64,000 bases of DNA from Bremerella alba (GTDB lineage: Bacteria > Planctomycetota > Planctomycetia > Pirellulales > Pirellulaceae), in the NCBI RefSeq assembly GCF_013618625.1, contig NZ_JABRWO010000011.1, positions 124,001 to 188,000 of the forward strand, in the 5' to 3' direction. Shown here piece by piece: positions 8,817 to 17,944 of the stretch (position 1 is the first letter of the stretch; the number at the start of each line of letters is the position of its first letter). The notes below the pieces were generated by a model. The model was not told the DNA's origin. It was given only the letters and a program-made list of their open reading frames with translations, and did no database searches. The translations under genes and the position numbers were made by a program.

Positions 8817-9881
8817 ATGACTCAGTACTGGTGTGCAAATTTCTATTCTGAGGAGTGCCTATCGTACGGGATCACTCATGATCTTTGGATGATGCAGTAT
8901 CAATACGAGGACAGCAATGGCAATGAATTTGAGAAGTACACAACGACACAAAACTGGAATAGGCTACCGAAGATTCAGCATGGCGATTGGCTCATCGCAT
9001 ATCTTCCACAAAAACGTAGTAGAACCAAACATTCGTTTTTTGCTATCGGAAAAATTCGTTTTCCGAGAAGGCCTGCTACCTCAGAAAACCATGTTTCCAC
9101 CATTTCGGATTACGTCTCAGCCAAACTATCTCACGAATACACTTCCGGTGTAGTTCACTACAAGGACGCTTCAGTGTTCTACGAAGATTTCAATGACTCG
9201 TGGCGGCGATCAGACGATCCACTTAAAAGGCACGCACAACGCATCGATGTCGAGAAGTGGCTGTACTGCTCAGCTAAGGGTGTTCCGTGGCCTGACGATC
9301 TATTTATCCCCGTAAACGAGATCCAAAGAGTATTCTTTAAGATTGAAAAACGGTACTTCGATGAGATTTCAGAACAGCTAAGAGTATCAAGCGGAGAAGA
9401 AACCTATCAATCGAAAGAGCTTTCCTCACTCCCAAATACGCTTGACAGCACTCTCTCCGAGGAAATCGAAATAGCCCATGCCAAAAGTCAAGGTTTTTTG
9501 CTCGACAGTTTGCTTCGGAGGAAGATTGAAGACTATTCAATGAGAGCGGCAATCGAGCATTATGGATCACAGGGATACGATGTCGAGGATCACTCGAAGA
9601 ATCATCCTTATGACCTGAAATGCACTCGCCATCAGGAAACTCTATTCATTGAAGTCAAAGGCACACAGACTGACGGAAGAGGTGTATTTTTGACGAACGC
9701 AGAAGTTGAGTTTGCTGGCCAGCATCCAAAGCAGATGGCTCTCTTTATTTTTCACTCAATTCAGGTGTCAAGTGACGGCGCAACCTTGGAACACGGTGAA
9801 GAAGTTATCATCCAGCCGTGGATTATAGATCAAACGGCACTAACGCCAATTTCGTTTAAGTACGATATTTCAACTGACTGA
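8817..9881 (+). CDS. DUF3883 nuclease-like protein with N-terminal ligand-type domain
   Basis: 354 residues from ATG 8817. The C-terminal third (about 235-345) is a DUF3883 domain with the PD-(D/E)XK-like signature 'YDLKCT' (D about 266) and 'IEVKGTQ' (E about 279, K about 281). Such domains are predicted nucleases or catalytically related binding modules found next to helicases and restriction systems. The N-terminal ~150 residues ('MTQYWCANFYSE', 'GDWLIAYLPQK') recall PUA/EVE-type base-recognition folds, but this is weak. A recogniser fused to a cutter would suit modified- or foreign-DNA targeting. It forms a two-gene unit with the TIGR02391 gene 5 bases upstream. Confidence 0.78.
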   Translation: MTQYWCANFYSEECLSYGITHDLWMMQYQYEDSNGNEFEKYTTTQNWNRLPKIQHGDWLIAYLPQKRSRTKHSFFAIGKIRFPRRPATSENHVSTISDYVSAKLSHEYTSGVVHYKDASVFYEDFNDSWRRSDDPLKRHAQRIDVEKWLYCSAKGVPWPDDLFIPVNEIQRVFFKIEKRYFDEISEQLRVSSGEETYQSKELSSLPNTLDSTLSEEIEIAHAKSQGFLLDSLLRRKIEDYSMRAAIEHYGSQGYDVEDHSKNHPYDLKCTRHQETLFIEVKGTQTDGRGVFLTNAEVEFAGQHPKQMALFIFHSIQVSSDGATLEHGEEVIIQPWIIDQTALTPISFKYDISTD

Positions 9882-9956
9882 CAAAAGTCTTGAATTTGCA
9901 ACGTTCGAGATCACTTGGAAAAACTGTCATCTCCTGAGACGAGCGCCCTCTCTACT

Positions 9957-10607
9957 CTATTGATTCACCACCTGCCGACATCTCGGATAATTCGGGCATC
10001 CATAGAATGTTTGTCCTGCATTTCTTCCCTTGGTAGCCTTGCGTTCGACCATTGGCACGTCACATTTCGGGCAACTAGGCACAACGGCTGGAACGATTTC
10101 CTCCGTGTTTTTACCTCCTGTTTCGACAGGTGCAAGACGTGGTCCAACCAAACGCAAAAGCTCCTGCGGGCTGTAGCCACGGTTCGCCGGTATTCGAACC
10201 ATAGGAAGACCTGCCACGTCGAACACCCGATCGACAAACTCGTCCCGAGTCTTTCGATCCTGCCTAGCATGGCTAGAATCATCCAGTTCGATTCCGCACA
10301 GTGGCTTCATTGATGTCGGATCGCAGATGAGAAAATCGACATGCTTGCGATCTATCTTGTTTCGATAACCTTGATTTTCATTGGGCCTAGCGACAAAGAA
10401 AATATCGGCAAGGTTAACCTTGGGAGAGATCGTGGCTTGATCTCCCAGGGCAGATTGAAGCACTCTGTAAAAAGATAGTTCGGCTGCCGACAGGAAGTCG
10501 TCTCGAAGGCGATAAGGACGCTCGTGCTCATCAGACTTACTGCCGGAACTTATGCCAAAAAGTTGCAGGATCGCCAGCAGACATCCTTGGGGCTCGGAGT
10601 TGGTCAT
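9957..10607 (-). CDS. DUF2726 domain protein with topoisomerase-type zinc finger
   Basis: 216 residues. The central domain (about 30-150) fits DUF2726, a restriction-endonuclease-like fold: 'HVDFLICD' (D91) followed by 'CGIELDD' (E107) and a downstream helix with 'RIPANRGYSPQEL'. The C-terminus has one C4 zinc finger of the topoisomerase I type (C179, C182, C204, C210: 'CPKC...CPNYPRC'). DUF2726 with this finger is a common architecture for predicted DNA-binding nucleases or repair proteins. It lies just downstream of, and on the same strand as, the TrlF-family gene with about 40 bases between, so they probably form an operon. Confidence 0.85.
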   Translation of the reverse strand: MTNSEPQGCLLAILQLFGISSGSKSDEHERPYRLRDDFLSAAELSFYRVLQSALGDQATISPKVNLADIFFVARPNENQGYRNKIDRKHVDFLICDPTSMKPLCGIELDDSSHARQDRKTRDEFVDRVFDVAGLPMVRIPANRGYSPQELLRLVGPRLAPVETGGKNTEEIVPAVVPSCPKCDVPMVERKATKGRNAGQTFYGCPNYPRCRQVVNQ

Positions 10608-10648
10608 TTACTACAACTATCCCAGATGAATTGCGCAGCCATTTTGTC

Positions 10649-13546
10649 TCAGGTCGTTGCCTCACGATATTTCTTCTTTCGATTTTCAAATGCGGGCCAC
10701 GTTCCCTCCAGGATGTCAACGAGATGCTGGTTGATCTGCTGGTTCTCTATGGCACCCGACATGTATGAAATTCGGTTGCCGTCGTTCTTATCTAGAGCGG
10801 AATGAACTACCTGGTCAGCATCACAAACTACGGCGAGGTTTGGGTTGTGGGTCACAATGATAATTTGTCGCCGCTTTTTTGCCTCTTGCAGACTCGGAAC
10901 CAAGACATTGAAAACCGTCTGATTATCTAGGTTCTCTTCAGGCTGATCGATTATCAATGGAATATCGTCTTTGTCGATGAGTAGGTAGAAGACCAAAAGC
11001 AACGTCCCACGTTCGCCAGGAGACAGTTGTCCTATCTCTTTCCCATTCCAACTCAGGGTATAAAACGGATTTAGATAAGAAAGCCCAAAGACGAATTCGT
11101 ATAAAGATTCAGGGGATGCGGTAGACCTCAATTGATCAAGAACGCTAACAGGGGCAGGAGTGTCAGAGCGAACATCGTTTCTCAAGCTGTAAACTATTCC
11201 CTCAAGAAATTCTCTTACCCCATTCAAATTCTTCAGGTCTGCCGACTCTGCAAGATGATGCGCACGTCTCCGACCGTCGTCTGATCCGTTGAACGTACCT
11301 TTTCGGGACTGATGTATAAGCTTCAAGAGCCCTTCCACGAATCCACGCTCAACTATTGATGCTTCGAATCTCAACTCGAAATGATCCTCAGCCAATGGGT
11401 GTTGCTCAATGAACTGCTGGACCGGTTGGTAGAGTTTTTTGTACTCGTCCGCAAGGGATTCGATGTGGCCATAGATTTGAAGTGCAATTTCAATACACTT
11501 GTTGATCTTATTTTCGACGTGATCGGGCAAGGAGCTTAACGCCGACATTTGCTCGTTCAGATACTCAACCGTACCTGGCTCATCTTTTGAACCGATGATT
11601 GATTTTCGGAGCTTCTCCCATTCGCCAAGGTCCTTTAAGTATTGCTGGTATTCCTTGTTTGGTTGATCAAGTTCAGTGCGAAGTGCATCGACTTCTTTAG
11701 ACGCTTCTGCCAATGCCGCTGTCAGTGCTTTCGGATCGTCAGGAGCCAACTTGCGTTCGATCTCTGCTATTTTCGACTCAGAAACTGCCTTCTTAGCCTC
11801 AATGTCCTTAGACTTAATTGCAATCGAAATAAGGTCTTCGGCCTTCAAGGAAAGCTGCAAACAATCCTCTTCCGAGTCTATGCGAAACTTTTGAATCTGC
11901 TTTTCGAAGTTCTCAATTCGTCCGAGTAACCTGTTTGCCGCAGCGACATTTTTTGCATGCTCGTTTTTGTCCGCTTTGAGGCGACTGATCTCTTTATCGA
12001 TATTGCCAATTTTAAGTTGGCCAGCTTCTATCTTACGCTCCACCTCTTCTGTCTTTGATTGAGTTTCAGGAGTACCATCATCAGGCTTCTGCACACTCTT
12101 AGGCTTCGCTTCATCATGTGCAACAAGTTCTCGCTTCTTCGCCGCCAACTGCTCTTCAAGTGATTTTCTGTGAACAGGAGAAAGCTGCTTCTCAATTCCA
12201 ACTAGTTCAGCAACTCTCAACCTGAGATCCGACTTACAAAGAGATATTGCCTCGTTTGTCTCTTGCGTTTTATACGCAATTAGTTCATCAAGGCTTGCCT
12301 TTTCCAGGCGATCCTCTCGCTTAACATGTGAGAAAATTACCGACTTGAGTTCAACGGAAAAACTTCCTGTATCTGGATTTGAAAGATCATTGCATACGCT
12401 TTCGAGATGAGCCTGTGGTAAGTAACGAACAGATTCTCGTGTGCCGTCTGCTACACTTTCGTGAAGCTTGCGTTTTGCGGTCCCGCCACTCTCCCACGTC
12501 ATTGTTGATTCGTAGTGCTGCCCTCTGTTGTTCTTGGGTTGGCAGAATCGATCTCGGTGAAGAAACGAGAACGTTTTTCCATTTTTTGAATCGCCCAATA
12601 GTCCCATTACATCTGCGAGGGCACTCTTCCCACTTCCTTTATTTCCGATGATGGCAACGAGGCCGGAATTCAAAGGCACTTCGCAGTCAAACCATATCTC
12701 CGGTAACGTCGAGTCCGGGAGCTTAGAAATTGCAATTGAGCGAATGTACTTTGTTCTATCGCCACCCTTTAGCTTGGCAACAGATGGAGGGATGTCGCCC
12801 AAAAACACTCTTTCTTCTGGCTCATGAAGAACATGTTTTAAGCCGTCAAAAGTGCAGTTGGCTTTGATCCAACATGGAGCCTTCCGAGAGTAATTAAGGA
12901 CGTCATGATTATCGGAGCCGATCACAATCGGCAAATGTTTCTTAATAGCAGGAAAAACAATTTCCCGATAGGATTCTTCGTCTCGCACTGCCCCCACTTC
13001 AACCATGTCCACAAAGTCTAAGAGCATGTCGGACTTTAACGCTCGCTTGAACGCTTGTGCATTTCCAATTTCTTCAATGCTATTGGACTTTCGACCAGCA
13101 TGAACCGAGATCAAACCACCCAACTCTTTGATGCATTCGGCTCCGTTTTTAAAATCAACATAGATCGCTTCATCTCCACCTTTTCGAGCAATATCTTCAT
13201 ATGTCACGCCCAATCGCCCCATCAATGTGGTCCATATGTGGCTGACATTGCAGTCCTCAGGAAAGATTCCAATGAAATGAACACTATCTTTTCCCCCAAG
13301 TTCCGAGCGAAACTCTATACCCGGAAAGACTGTTATCTTTCCTTCGGCTAAGCTTTGAAGTTCTTCGATCCGCTCAACATCCATCCGATGATGATCAGTT
13401 ACTGCGACGGCCTCGATACCCGCAGAAATCAGATTCTCAACGATTTGCTGATTGGTTATCGACTTGTTCTTATAGTCGAACGATGCTGGCGTATGGAAAT
13501 GCAGGTCCCACTGCGTCCAGCAAGATCCACGGGGGTCATTTCTCAT
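10649..13546 (-). CDS. TrlF-family PHP-SMC ATPase
   Basis: 965 residues. The N-terminal ~260 residues are a PHP phosphoesterase domain with all the usual metal ligands visible: HxH (H16, H18), 'DHH' (51-53), E78 in 'PGIEF', 'ISVHAG' and 'GSDNHD'. It is followed by an SMC/Rad50-like ATPase: Walker A 'GNKGSGKS' at about 298-305, a long coiled coil (about 420-680), then 'LSPGERG' signature (about 840) and Walker B 'PLIIDQPEENLDN' (about 867). In related proteins the coupling of a PHP nuclease/phosphoesterase to an SMC ATPase suggests nucleic acid cleavage gated by ATP and DNA binding. These genes recur in defence islands. The protein looks complete and active; the role is inferred. Confidence 0.88.
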   Translation of the reverse strand: MRNDPRGSCWTQWDLHFHTPASFDYKNKSITNQQIVENLISAGIEAVAVTDHHRMDVERIEELQSLAEGKITVFPGIEFRSELGGKDSVHFIGIFPEDCNVSHIWTTLMGRLGVTYEDIARKGGDEAIYVDFKNGAECIKELGGLISVHAGRKSNSIEEIGNAQAFKRALKSDMLLDFVDMVEVGAVRDEESYREIVFPAIKKHLPIVIGSDNHDVLNYSRKAPCWIKANCTFDGLKHVLHEPEERVFLGDIPPSVAKLKGGDRTKYIRSIAISKLPDSTLPEIWFDCEVPLNSGLVAIIGNKGSGKSALADVMGLLGDSKNGKTFSFLHRDRFCQPKNNRGQHYESTMTWESGGTAKRKLHESVADGTRESVRYLPQAHLESVCNDLSNPDTGSFSVELKSVIFSHVKREDRLEKASLDELIAYKTQETNEAISLCKSDLRLRVAELVGIEKQLSPVHRKSLEEQLAAKKRELVAHDEAKPKSVQKPDDGTPETQSKTEEVERKIEAGQLKIGNIDKEISRLKADKNEHAKNVAAANRLLGRIENFEKQIQKFRIDSEEDCLQLSLKAEDLISIAIKSKDIEAKKAVSESKIAEIERKLAPDDPKALTAALAEASKEVDALRTELDQPNKEYQQYLKDLGEWEKLRKSIIGSKDEPGTVEYLNEQMSALSSLPDHVENKINKCIEIALQIYGHIESLADEYKKLYQPVQQFIEQHPLAEDHFELRFEASIVERGFVEGLLKLIHQSRKGTFNGSDDGRRRAHHLAESADLKNLNGVREFLEGIVYSLRNDVRSDTPAPVSVLDQLRSTASPESLYEFVFGLSYLNPFYTLSWNGKEIGQLSPGERGTLLLVFYLLIDKDDIPLIIDQPEENLDNQTVFNVLVPSLQEAKKRRQIIIVTHNPNLAVVCDADQVVHSALDKNDGNRISYMSGAIENQQINQHLVDILEGTWPAFENRKKKYREATT

Positions 13547-13786
13547 GAGAACTCTCGACTAGAGGGGCGAGTTTTCTAAGAATCTACAAAGTCTGATATG
13601 ATAAATCCAGCCTGTGGAGGTAAATAGATCCACCCGGACTATAGAAATAACCTTGCTACAACTCTGGTACCCTAAAGCTGGAACTCTTGTAGGAAATCAA
13701 GACGCCCAGGGCTCCAACACTCAAACGCCCAACTCCCCTAAGCGTTCTTTCATCATGCCTCCTCAGGCGTCAACTACGTGAACCCT

Positions 13787-14509
13787 ATGACCGTCCTCGA
13801 TGTTTCTAGAATGAATTCAATTCGTGAGACAGCCGCTAGAGCTTCCGCCGACAACGACAACAATCCAAATGGCTGGAGTCAAAGCATTGCCGATCCCATG
13901 AAGATGTTGGCATGTTTTCCTGCTCTACAGATCAAAAGTGGTTACATTTTGCGTGCATACCAATTCAAAGAAGGTGGAAATGGAAACGGCTTCGTATGGG
14001 CGATGCCAATCGATGCCGATTTTCCTCAGCCAGAAGATTGCCCGACTCAAGTAGGGCGATTCCTACGTCCGCCAAAACCCCCACAATCTCTCGATCAGCT
14101 AATGGATGCGATCGAGGGAGACGACACACCCTGGTCGTATTTCTCTGCATCGATATTTTCGAGGGAAGCATCAGAGTTTGGCGCTATGTGGCATGGTTGC
14201 CAATGGTCCACTCATTCCCTTCTGGGTACCGATCCGTGGCAATGTGATCCAGACGCAAAGGACCGTCGCAAACGGCAAGCTCTGGCCTCGGGGAAGGCTG
14301 ACGAATGGACATGGAATGCAGATCGACCAGAGACCTGGGGGCCGACGTATAGCGAACAAGGAGACATCGTCACGATCACGTTCCACACATTCAGTGGCTT
14401 GGCGCAAGAGTCAATATTTCGTTTCACTGACACATTTCATAAAGGACGATTCAACTTCGCAACGCAAGAGGAAACGATTGCTTTAGGCCCGCACGGCTAT
14501 ATTTTCTAA
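13787..14509 (+). CDS. Hypothetical protein, about 240 residues
   Basis: ATG 13787 is preferred over GTG 13778 three codons earlier. The protein is soluble, rich in Trp, Pro and Phe ('WSQSIADPMKML', 'WTWNADRPETWGPTYSEQGD'), with no signal peptide or membrane segment. I recognise no family or catalytic motif. It is transcribed divergently from the TrlF-family gene, separated by about 240 bases that must hold both promoters, and may be an independent cargo gene. Confidence 0.55.
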   Translation: MTVLDVSRMNSIRETAARASADNDNNPNGWSQSIADPMKMLACFPALQIKSGYILRAYQFKEGGNGNGFVWAMPIDADFPQPEDCPTQVGRFLRPPKPPQSLDQLMDAIEGDDTPWSYFSASIFSREASEFGAMWHGCQWSTHSLLGTDPWQCDPDAKDRRKRQALASGKADEWTWNADRPETWGPTYSEQGDIVTITFHTFSGLAQESIFRFTDTFHKGRFNFATQEETIALGPHGYIF

Positions 14510-14649
14510 ATTCTTGCCGGATCATCGACAGACGTGGACGATTCCCGTCCGTTGGCATGTTGATCACTTGTACCTCTAAATAAATCGTCCTGCGATCGCT
14601 TGTAGCTCGTGAAACTCAGATGAATTTACTTGACCACCTTCATCATTGA

Positions 14650-15576
14650 ATGGAGCCTCGCATGTCCCCCAAGAAGAAGATTCAACACAGCGAAGAGGTT
14701 CCACTCAAATTGACCGCTGCTGAGCGGAAACTCATTCTCGACGAGTTGATGTGCCTCGATCAGGATTACGAGCAAATCATTCGAGAAACACCTTCCGGCA
14801 AGCCGGTAATGATGTATCTCGACGATTTGGAGGACTTCGGTGGCTACATCGCTTCCGAGGCCAATCATTGTGAGGACAAGAAGAAACAAAAGAAGCTCGA
14901 CGCCGTGTTCGAGAGAGTTCAGGATGTCCTCGACAAGTACATGGACGAAGAACCGCCGCTGACTTTGAAGATTAGGGACGCACGGAATCCGCAGCGTAAG
15001 ACGAAGGTAAATCCGGGCATTCTCTACCAATTCAAGATCACGCTTCTAGGCGTTAAGCCATTGATCTGGCGAAGAATTCAGGTTCAGGATTGCACGCTCG
15101 ATAAATTGCACGAGCATATCCAAACGGCAATGGGTTGGACCAACAGCCATCTCCATCAGTTTGTGATCAAGGAGAAGAGGTATGGTGATCCAGGTCTAAT
15201 GGATGATCTCGATTGCATCGACTCCACAGCGACGATGATGAGCGAGATTCTTCCCAAGACCGGCAAGCCATTCCGCTTCAAGTACGATTACGACTTCGGG
15301 GATGGCTGGGAGCACGAAGTTCTTTACGAAGGTAGCCCACTATCGGAAAAAGGAAAGAAATATCCACTCTGCCTGGAGGGCGAAAGAGCTTGTCCGCCTG
15401 AGGACATCGGTGGAGTGTGGGGCTATGCGGACTACCTGGAAGCTTTGGCAGATTCGCAACATGAACTTCATGAGGAGTACATGGAATGGAACGGGCCATT
15501 CGATCCCGACAAATTTGATTCCAAGAAGGCGACTAAAGAGATGAAGAAGGGACTTCCGAATTGGCGGGATCGGTAG
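14650..15576 (+). CDS. Plasmid pRiA4b ORF-3-like protein
   Basis: 308 residues from ATG 14650 (ATG 14662 is an alternative). The C-terminal ~190 residues carry the family pattern: 'YQFKITLLGVKPLIWRRI' near residue 125, 'LHEHIQTAMGW', 'LHQFVI', 'YDYDFGDGWEHEVLYEG' and 'PPEDIGGVWGY'. The family was named from an ORF of an Agrobacterium Ri plasmid; it is widespread in mobile elements and its biochemical role is unknown. The N-terminal ~120 residues are helical and lysine-rich and belong to no family I know. A GC-rich hairpin begins 5 bases after the stop codon. Confidence 0.85.
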   Translation: MEPRMSPKKKIQHSEEVPLKLTAAERKLILDELMCLDQDYEQIIRETPSGKPVMMYLDDLEDFGGYIASEANHCEDKKKQKKLDAVFERVQDVLDKYMDEEPPLTLKIRDARNPQRKTKVNPGILYQFKITLLGVKPLIWRRIQVQDCTLDKLHEHIQTAMGWTNSHLHQFVIKEKRYGDPGLMDDLDCIDSTATMMSEILPKTGKPFRFKYDYDFGDGWEHEVLYEGSPLSEKGKKYPLCLEGERACPPEDIGGVWGYADYLEALADSQHELHEEYMEWNGPFDPDKFDSKKATKEMKKGLPNWRDR

Positions 15577-15580
15577 AAAA

Positions 15581-15606
15581 GCCTCCCCGGCTGACGCCGG
15601 GGAGGC
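15581..15606 (+). terminator. GC-rich hairpin after the pRiA4b-like gene
   Basis: A perfect 10-base-pair inverted repeat (GCCTCCCCGG / CCGGGGAGGC) with a 6-base loop begins 5 bases after the stop codon. There is no T-run behind it, but AAAA precedes it. Position argues for a transcription terminator or an mRNA-protecting stem between this gene and the oppositely oriented gene that ends at 15663. Confidence 0.6.
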
Positions 15607-15662
15607 ATGGCCGGTACTGCTCCCAACCATCTGCTAAAAACCGACAGCCCACCTAGTGTTAG

Positions 15663-16325
15663 TCAGTTGCTTTCCCATCCACTGGAAGCAACGACAACCA
15701 GCGGCTCAACTTGCCCTCTCATTGCATCGACGCCAAAGATCATTCCACCATCCGTCGAGATCGTGAGCAGTTTGGTCTGAGCAGTTACCATCCTGAAAAC
15801 TCCACCCCCAACTTCAAATAGAGGAACGGACGACGTAGGCGACCACAGAAAAAGATACTTTTGTGAGCTTTGCCCAGTCCACTTGGCATGAAGCGACGTC
15901 ATCAACGTTGTGAGTTCATCAGAGGTCAAACATTTGCCATTGAGGCGTGGAAAATTGACCTCCGCCCACTCGTTCGCTGCGTCCCAAATAGTTGTGCTCT
16001 TTGAATTTGTGAGTGTCGGTGACTTGTAACGGGACGGTCGTTGCCGTTTTCGATATTGCTTTTTGCGATTCCTCTTTTTCGCTGACTGGGTCCTGCAATG
16101 GCGCTGAAGTTGATGAGCGAGATCAAGGAATTCAGCAATATCCTCCATCGAGGCAACTGCCTGCTCCAGACTATTGGCGTCCAACTGTTGCTTTTGGCAC
16201 TCGTTGCATGTCGTATACGCACGGATGACGTCCTCGTCGGACAGGTTTTTGACCATATTAGATGAGAGATGGCCAGCAACCTCTAAGCGTTTGCGGAGTT
16301 GGCTTGCAAGTTCTTTAATGTTCAT
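15663..16325 (-). CDS. Hypothetical protein, about 220 residues
   Basis: I chose ATG 16325 ('MNIKELASQLRKRL') because a GGAAAGAA sequence precedes it; the frame is open further upstream. The N-terminal ~75 residues are helical with Cys pairs ('CNECQKQ'), followed by a strongly basic linker ('KKRNRKKQYRKRQRP') that could bind nucleic acid. The C-terminal half is alpha/beta ('LLTISTDGGMIFGVD'). No known family is recognisable. It is third in a minus-strand set behind the methyltransferase, and is probably cargo of the same element. Confidence 0.5.
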   Translation of the reverse strand: MNIKELASQLRKRLEVAGHLSSNMVKNLSDEDVIRAYTTCNECQKQQLDANSLEQAVASMEDIAEFLDLAHQLQRHCRTQSAKKRNRKKQYRKRQRPSRYKSPTLTNSKSTTIWDAANEWAEVNFPRLNGKCLTSDELTTLMTSLHAKWTGQSSQKYLFLWSPTSSVPLFEVGGGVFRMVTAQTKLLTISTDGGMIFGVDAMRGQVEPLVVVASSGWESN

Positions 16326-16476
16326 ATTTCTTTCCATTGTTTCCAGGGTACGTTTTAAAGTAGCGTTTCTTCCAGGCATCGATGATCCGACGCCACGGAC
16401 CGGAGATCGAACCTCAAAATGAATTGGTGATTACGCCATTCACTAGATCACCTCAGGGTCGCTGAAGTAGATCTCG

Positions 16477-17292
16477 TCAGGACAGTTCCATCCCAACCCG
16501 ATACCTCTCCAGTCGTCTCTTTGCCAATTGGAAATATTGTTCGACGGCCTCAAATCCAAGGTAATACCTTCCCATCGTCATCACCCATTTAAGCGTTGTC
16601 CCTGATCCCGCAAACGGATCGAGGACCAAATCTCCGGGGTTGGAAAAGCTGCGAATCAAATCTCGGCTAATTGTTTCATCCATTGGGGCCGGGTGGCGGC
16701 GGGCCTCATCGTCCTCTTGCTTTCGAGGGTGATACTTCCACACCGAACCTCGGATGCCGTATTCAGCAATGACGGTCTGAGTCGTTGTGAAAAAGCTGCC
16801 GTCACGTCGTCGCTTATTGAAGCCTTTAACTTCACCGGCGTGCTTGTTTGGTCGATCTCTCAATAAATGAACTGTCTTTGGTGGACCTTTCGCAAGAACG
16901 AAGATGTATTGAATCATCGATCCGTATCGATTCCCGTGGGTATGCCCAGCCATCGTCTCGACGATCAAAGTCTGCCATAGGCGAAAACCCAGGTCTCGAA
17001 AGTAAAGTCGCTGTTCGGAAGACGTTCCACTCTCGGAACCGTTCTGGATCTGTTCTCCGACGTGCCAACAGACGACGCCCCCCTGTGCCGTGACACGCCA
17101 AAGCTGATCTGCCACCTCTCGGAAGACATTGGCATTCCAGGGCGTCAATGTTCCATCGCCGTAGATACGCACATCATCCCAAGGAGGTGATGTCACCGTG
17201 AGCGGAATGGAATCATCGGGAAGTGATTTGAGTCCCTTTCGATTGTCGGTGTTAATGACTTGGTTTCTCGGTAGTTTTTCGTGGATGTTCAT
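16477..17292 (-). CDS. Beta-class DNA methyltransferase (TSPPW motif)
   Basis: 271 residues from ATG 17292, which has an AGGAG ribosome site at good distance. Motif IV 'TSPPWDD' (T34-W38) precedes motif I 'LDPFAGSGTT' (about 224-233), the permuted order of class beta amino-methyltransferases. An S/T-PP-W/Y motif is typical of N4-cytosine enzymes, although N6-adenine activity cannot be excluded. It transfers a methyl group from S-adenosylmethionine to a base in a specific DNA site. No endonuclease gene is adjacent, so it is either an orphan methylase protecting the element or a regulator. It is probably separate from BREX, whose methylase PglX would lie left of the window. Confidence 0.88.
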   Translation of the reverse strand: MNIHEKLPRNQVINTDNRKGLKSLPDDSIPLTVTSPPWDDVRIYGDGTLTPWNANVFREVADQLWRVTAQGGVVCWHVGEQIQNGSESGTSSEQRLYFRDLGFRLWQTLIVETMAGHTHGNRYGSMIQYIFVLAKGPPKTVHLLRDRPNKHAGEVKGFNKRRRDGSFFTTTQTVIAEYGIRGSVWKYHPRKQEDDEARRHPAPMDETISRDLIRSFSNPGDLVLDPFAGSGTTLKWVMTMGRYYLGFEAVEQYFQLAKRRLERYRVGMELS

Positions 17293-17308
17293 TTCTGGCT
17301 CCTGGGAA

Positions 17309-17343
17309 TAAAAAGAGCCGCCCCGCCAAGCGGCGGGGCGGCT
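17309..17343 (-). terminator. Rho-independent terminator, minus strand
   Basis: A perfect 12-base-pair GC-rich inverted repeat (AGCCGCCCCGCC / GGCGGGGCGGCT, 4-base loop) is followed on the minus strand by CTTTTTATT. It lies between the 193-residue gene ending at 17363 and the methyltransferase start at 17292, so it likely attenuates read-through from the first gene into the methyltransferase. Confidence 0.8.
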
Positions 17344-17362
17344 TTGCAAAACGTAGAAACAA

Positions 17363-17944
17363 CTAGGCAGCGATCGAGACTGGCAACAAGCTTTCTCGCA
17401 GTTGCACGATCTCAGCCTCGACGATCTCAATTTGCTTGATCAACGAGGTGCGTCCAACTTCGTCCAATGACTGGACTCGATCCTTAGCGGCTTGAAGGAA
17501 CTTGACTGCTGTGACGACTTCGTGGATCGCCGTTCGAGCTTCTTCAACTTCGACTGGTTGTTCATCGTCTTCTTCGTCGTTGAGCAGTCGCTGAGCGGTT
17601 TCCTCGATCGTTCTGGCGCTGATACTGTCACCCGACTCCAAGAGAGCCTGCCAAACTTTGACCTGCGGCTCTTTGTGCTTCAGGCAGGCCAGAGCCCGAC
17701 ATTGAGCCTCGTTACTTGGCAACTGTTCAAAGTCAGCCAAGTTTTCGAGGACGAGACCTGCATTTCGGTAACGAGAAACGTCGCATCCTGAGAAGTCGAA
17801 TCGGGCGGCAGCGTATTCTACAATGCTGGCAAACTGCGGTTGCCAAAGCTTGCGACGCTCAATTTCCAATAACGCCCGTGCTGCATCAAAGAATGCCTTC
17901 TGGCCACGGCGAATTGTTGCTTCAAGCTTCTTCAAATCAGACAT
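17363..17944 (-). CDS. Plasmid/phage-type regulatory protein, function unknown
   Basis: 193 residues. The N-terminal half has the pattern of mobile-element proteins related to DUF3102/ParB-like families: 'AFFDAARALLEIERRKLW' followed by 'EYAAARFDFSGCDVSRYRNAG', a likely helix-turn-helix region. The C-terminal ~60 residues form an acidic then coiled-coil segment ('DEEDDEQPVEVEEA'; 'LIKQIEIVEAEIVQLRE'). Such proteins are often DNA-binding regulators of element replication or partition. It is first in the minus-strand set, and its start faces a divergent gene across a region with repeated GTAACC motifs. Confidence 0.55.
   Translation of the reverse strand: MSDLKKLEATIRRGQKAFFDAARALLEIERRKLWQPQFASIVEYAAARFDFSGCDVSRYRNAGLVLENLADFEQLPSNEAQCRALACLKHKEPQVKVWQALLESGDSISARTIEETAQRLLNDEEDDEQPVEVEEARTAIHEVVTAVKFLQAAKDRVQSLDEVGRTSLIKQIEIVEAEIVQLRESLLPVSIAA

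Noticed and set aside
16390-16462. tRNA-like sequence on the minus strand (GGTTCGATC loop, D-arm-like hairpin)
   Set aside because: The T-stem and acceptor stem do not pair, and no anticodon arm can be drawn; at most a decayed tRNA or a chance likeness.
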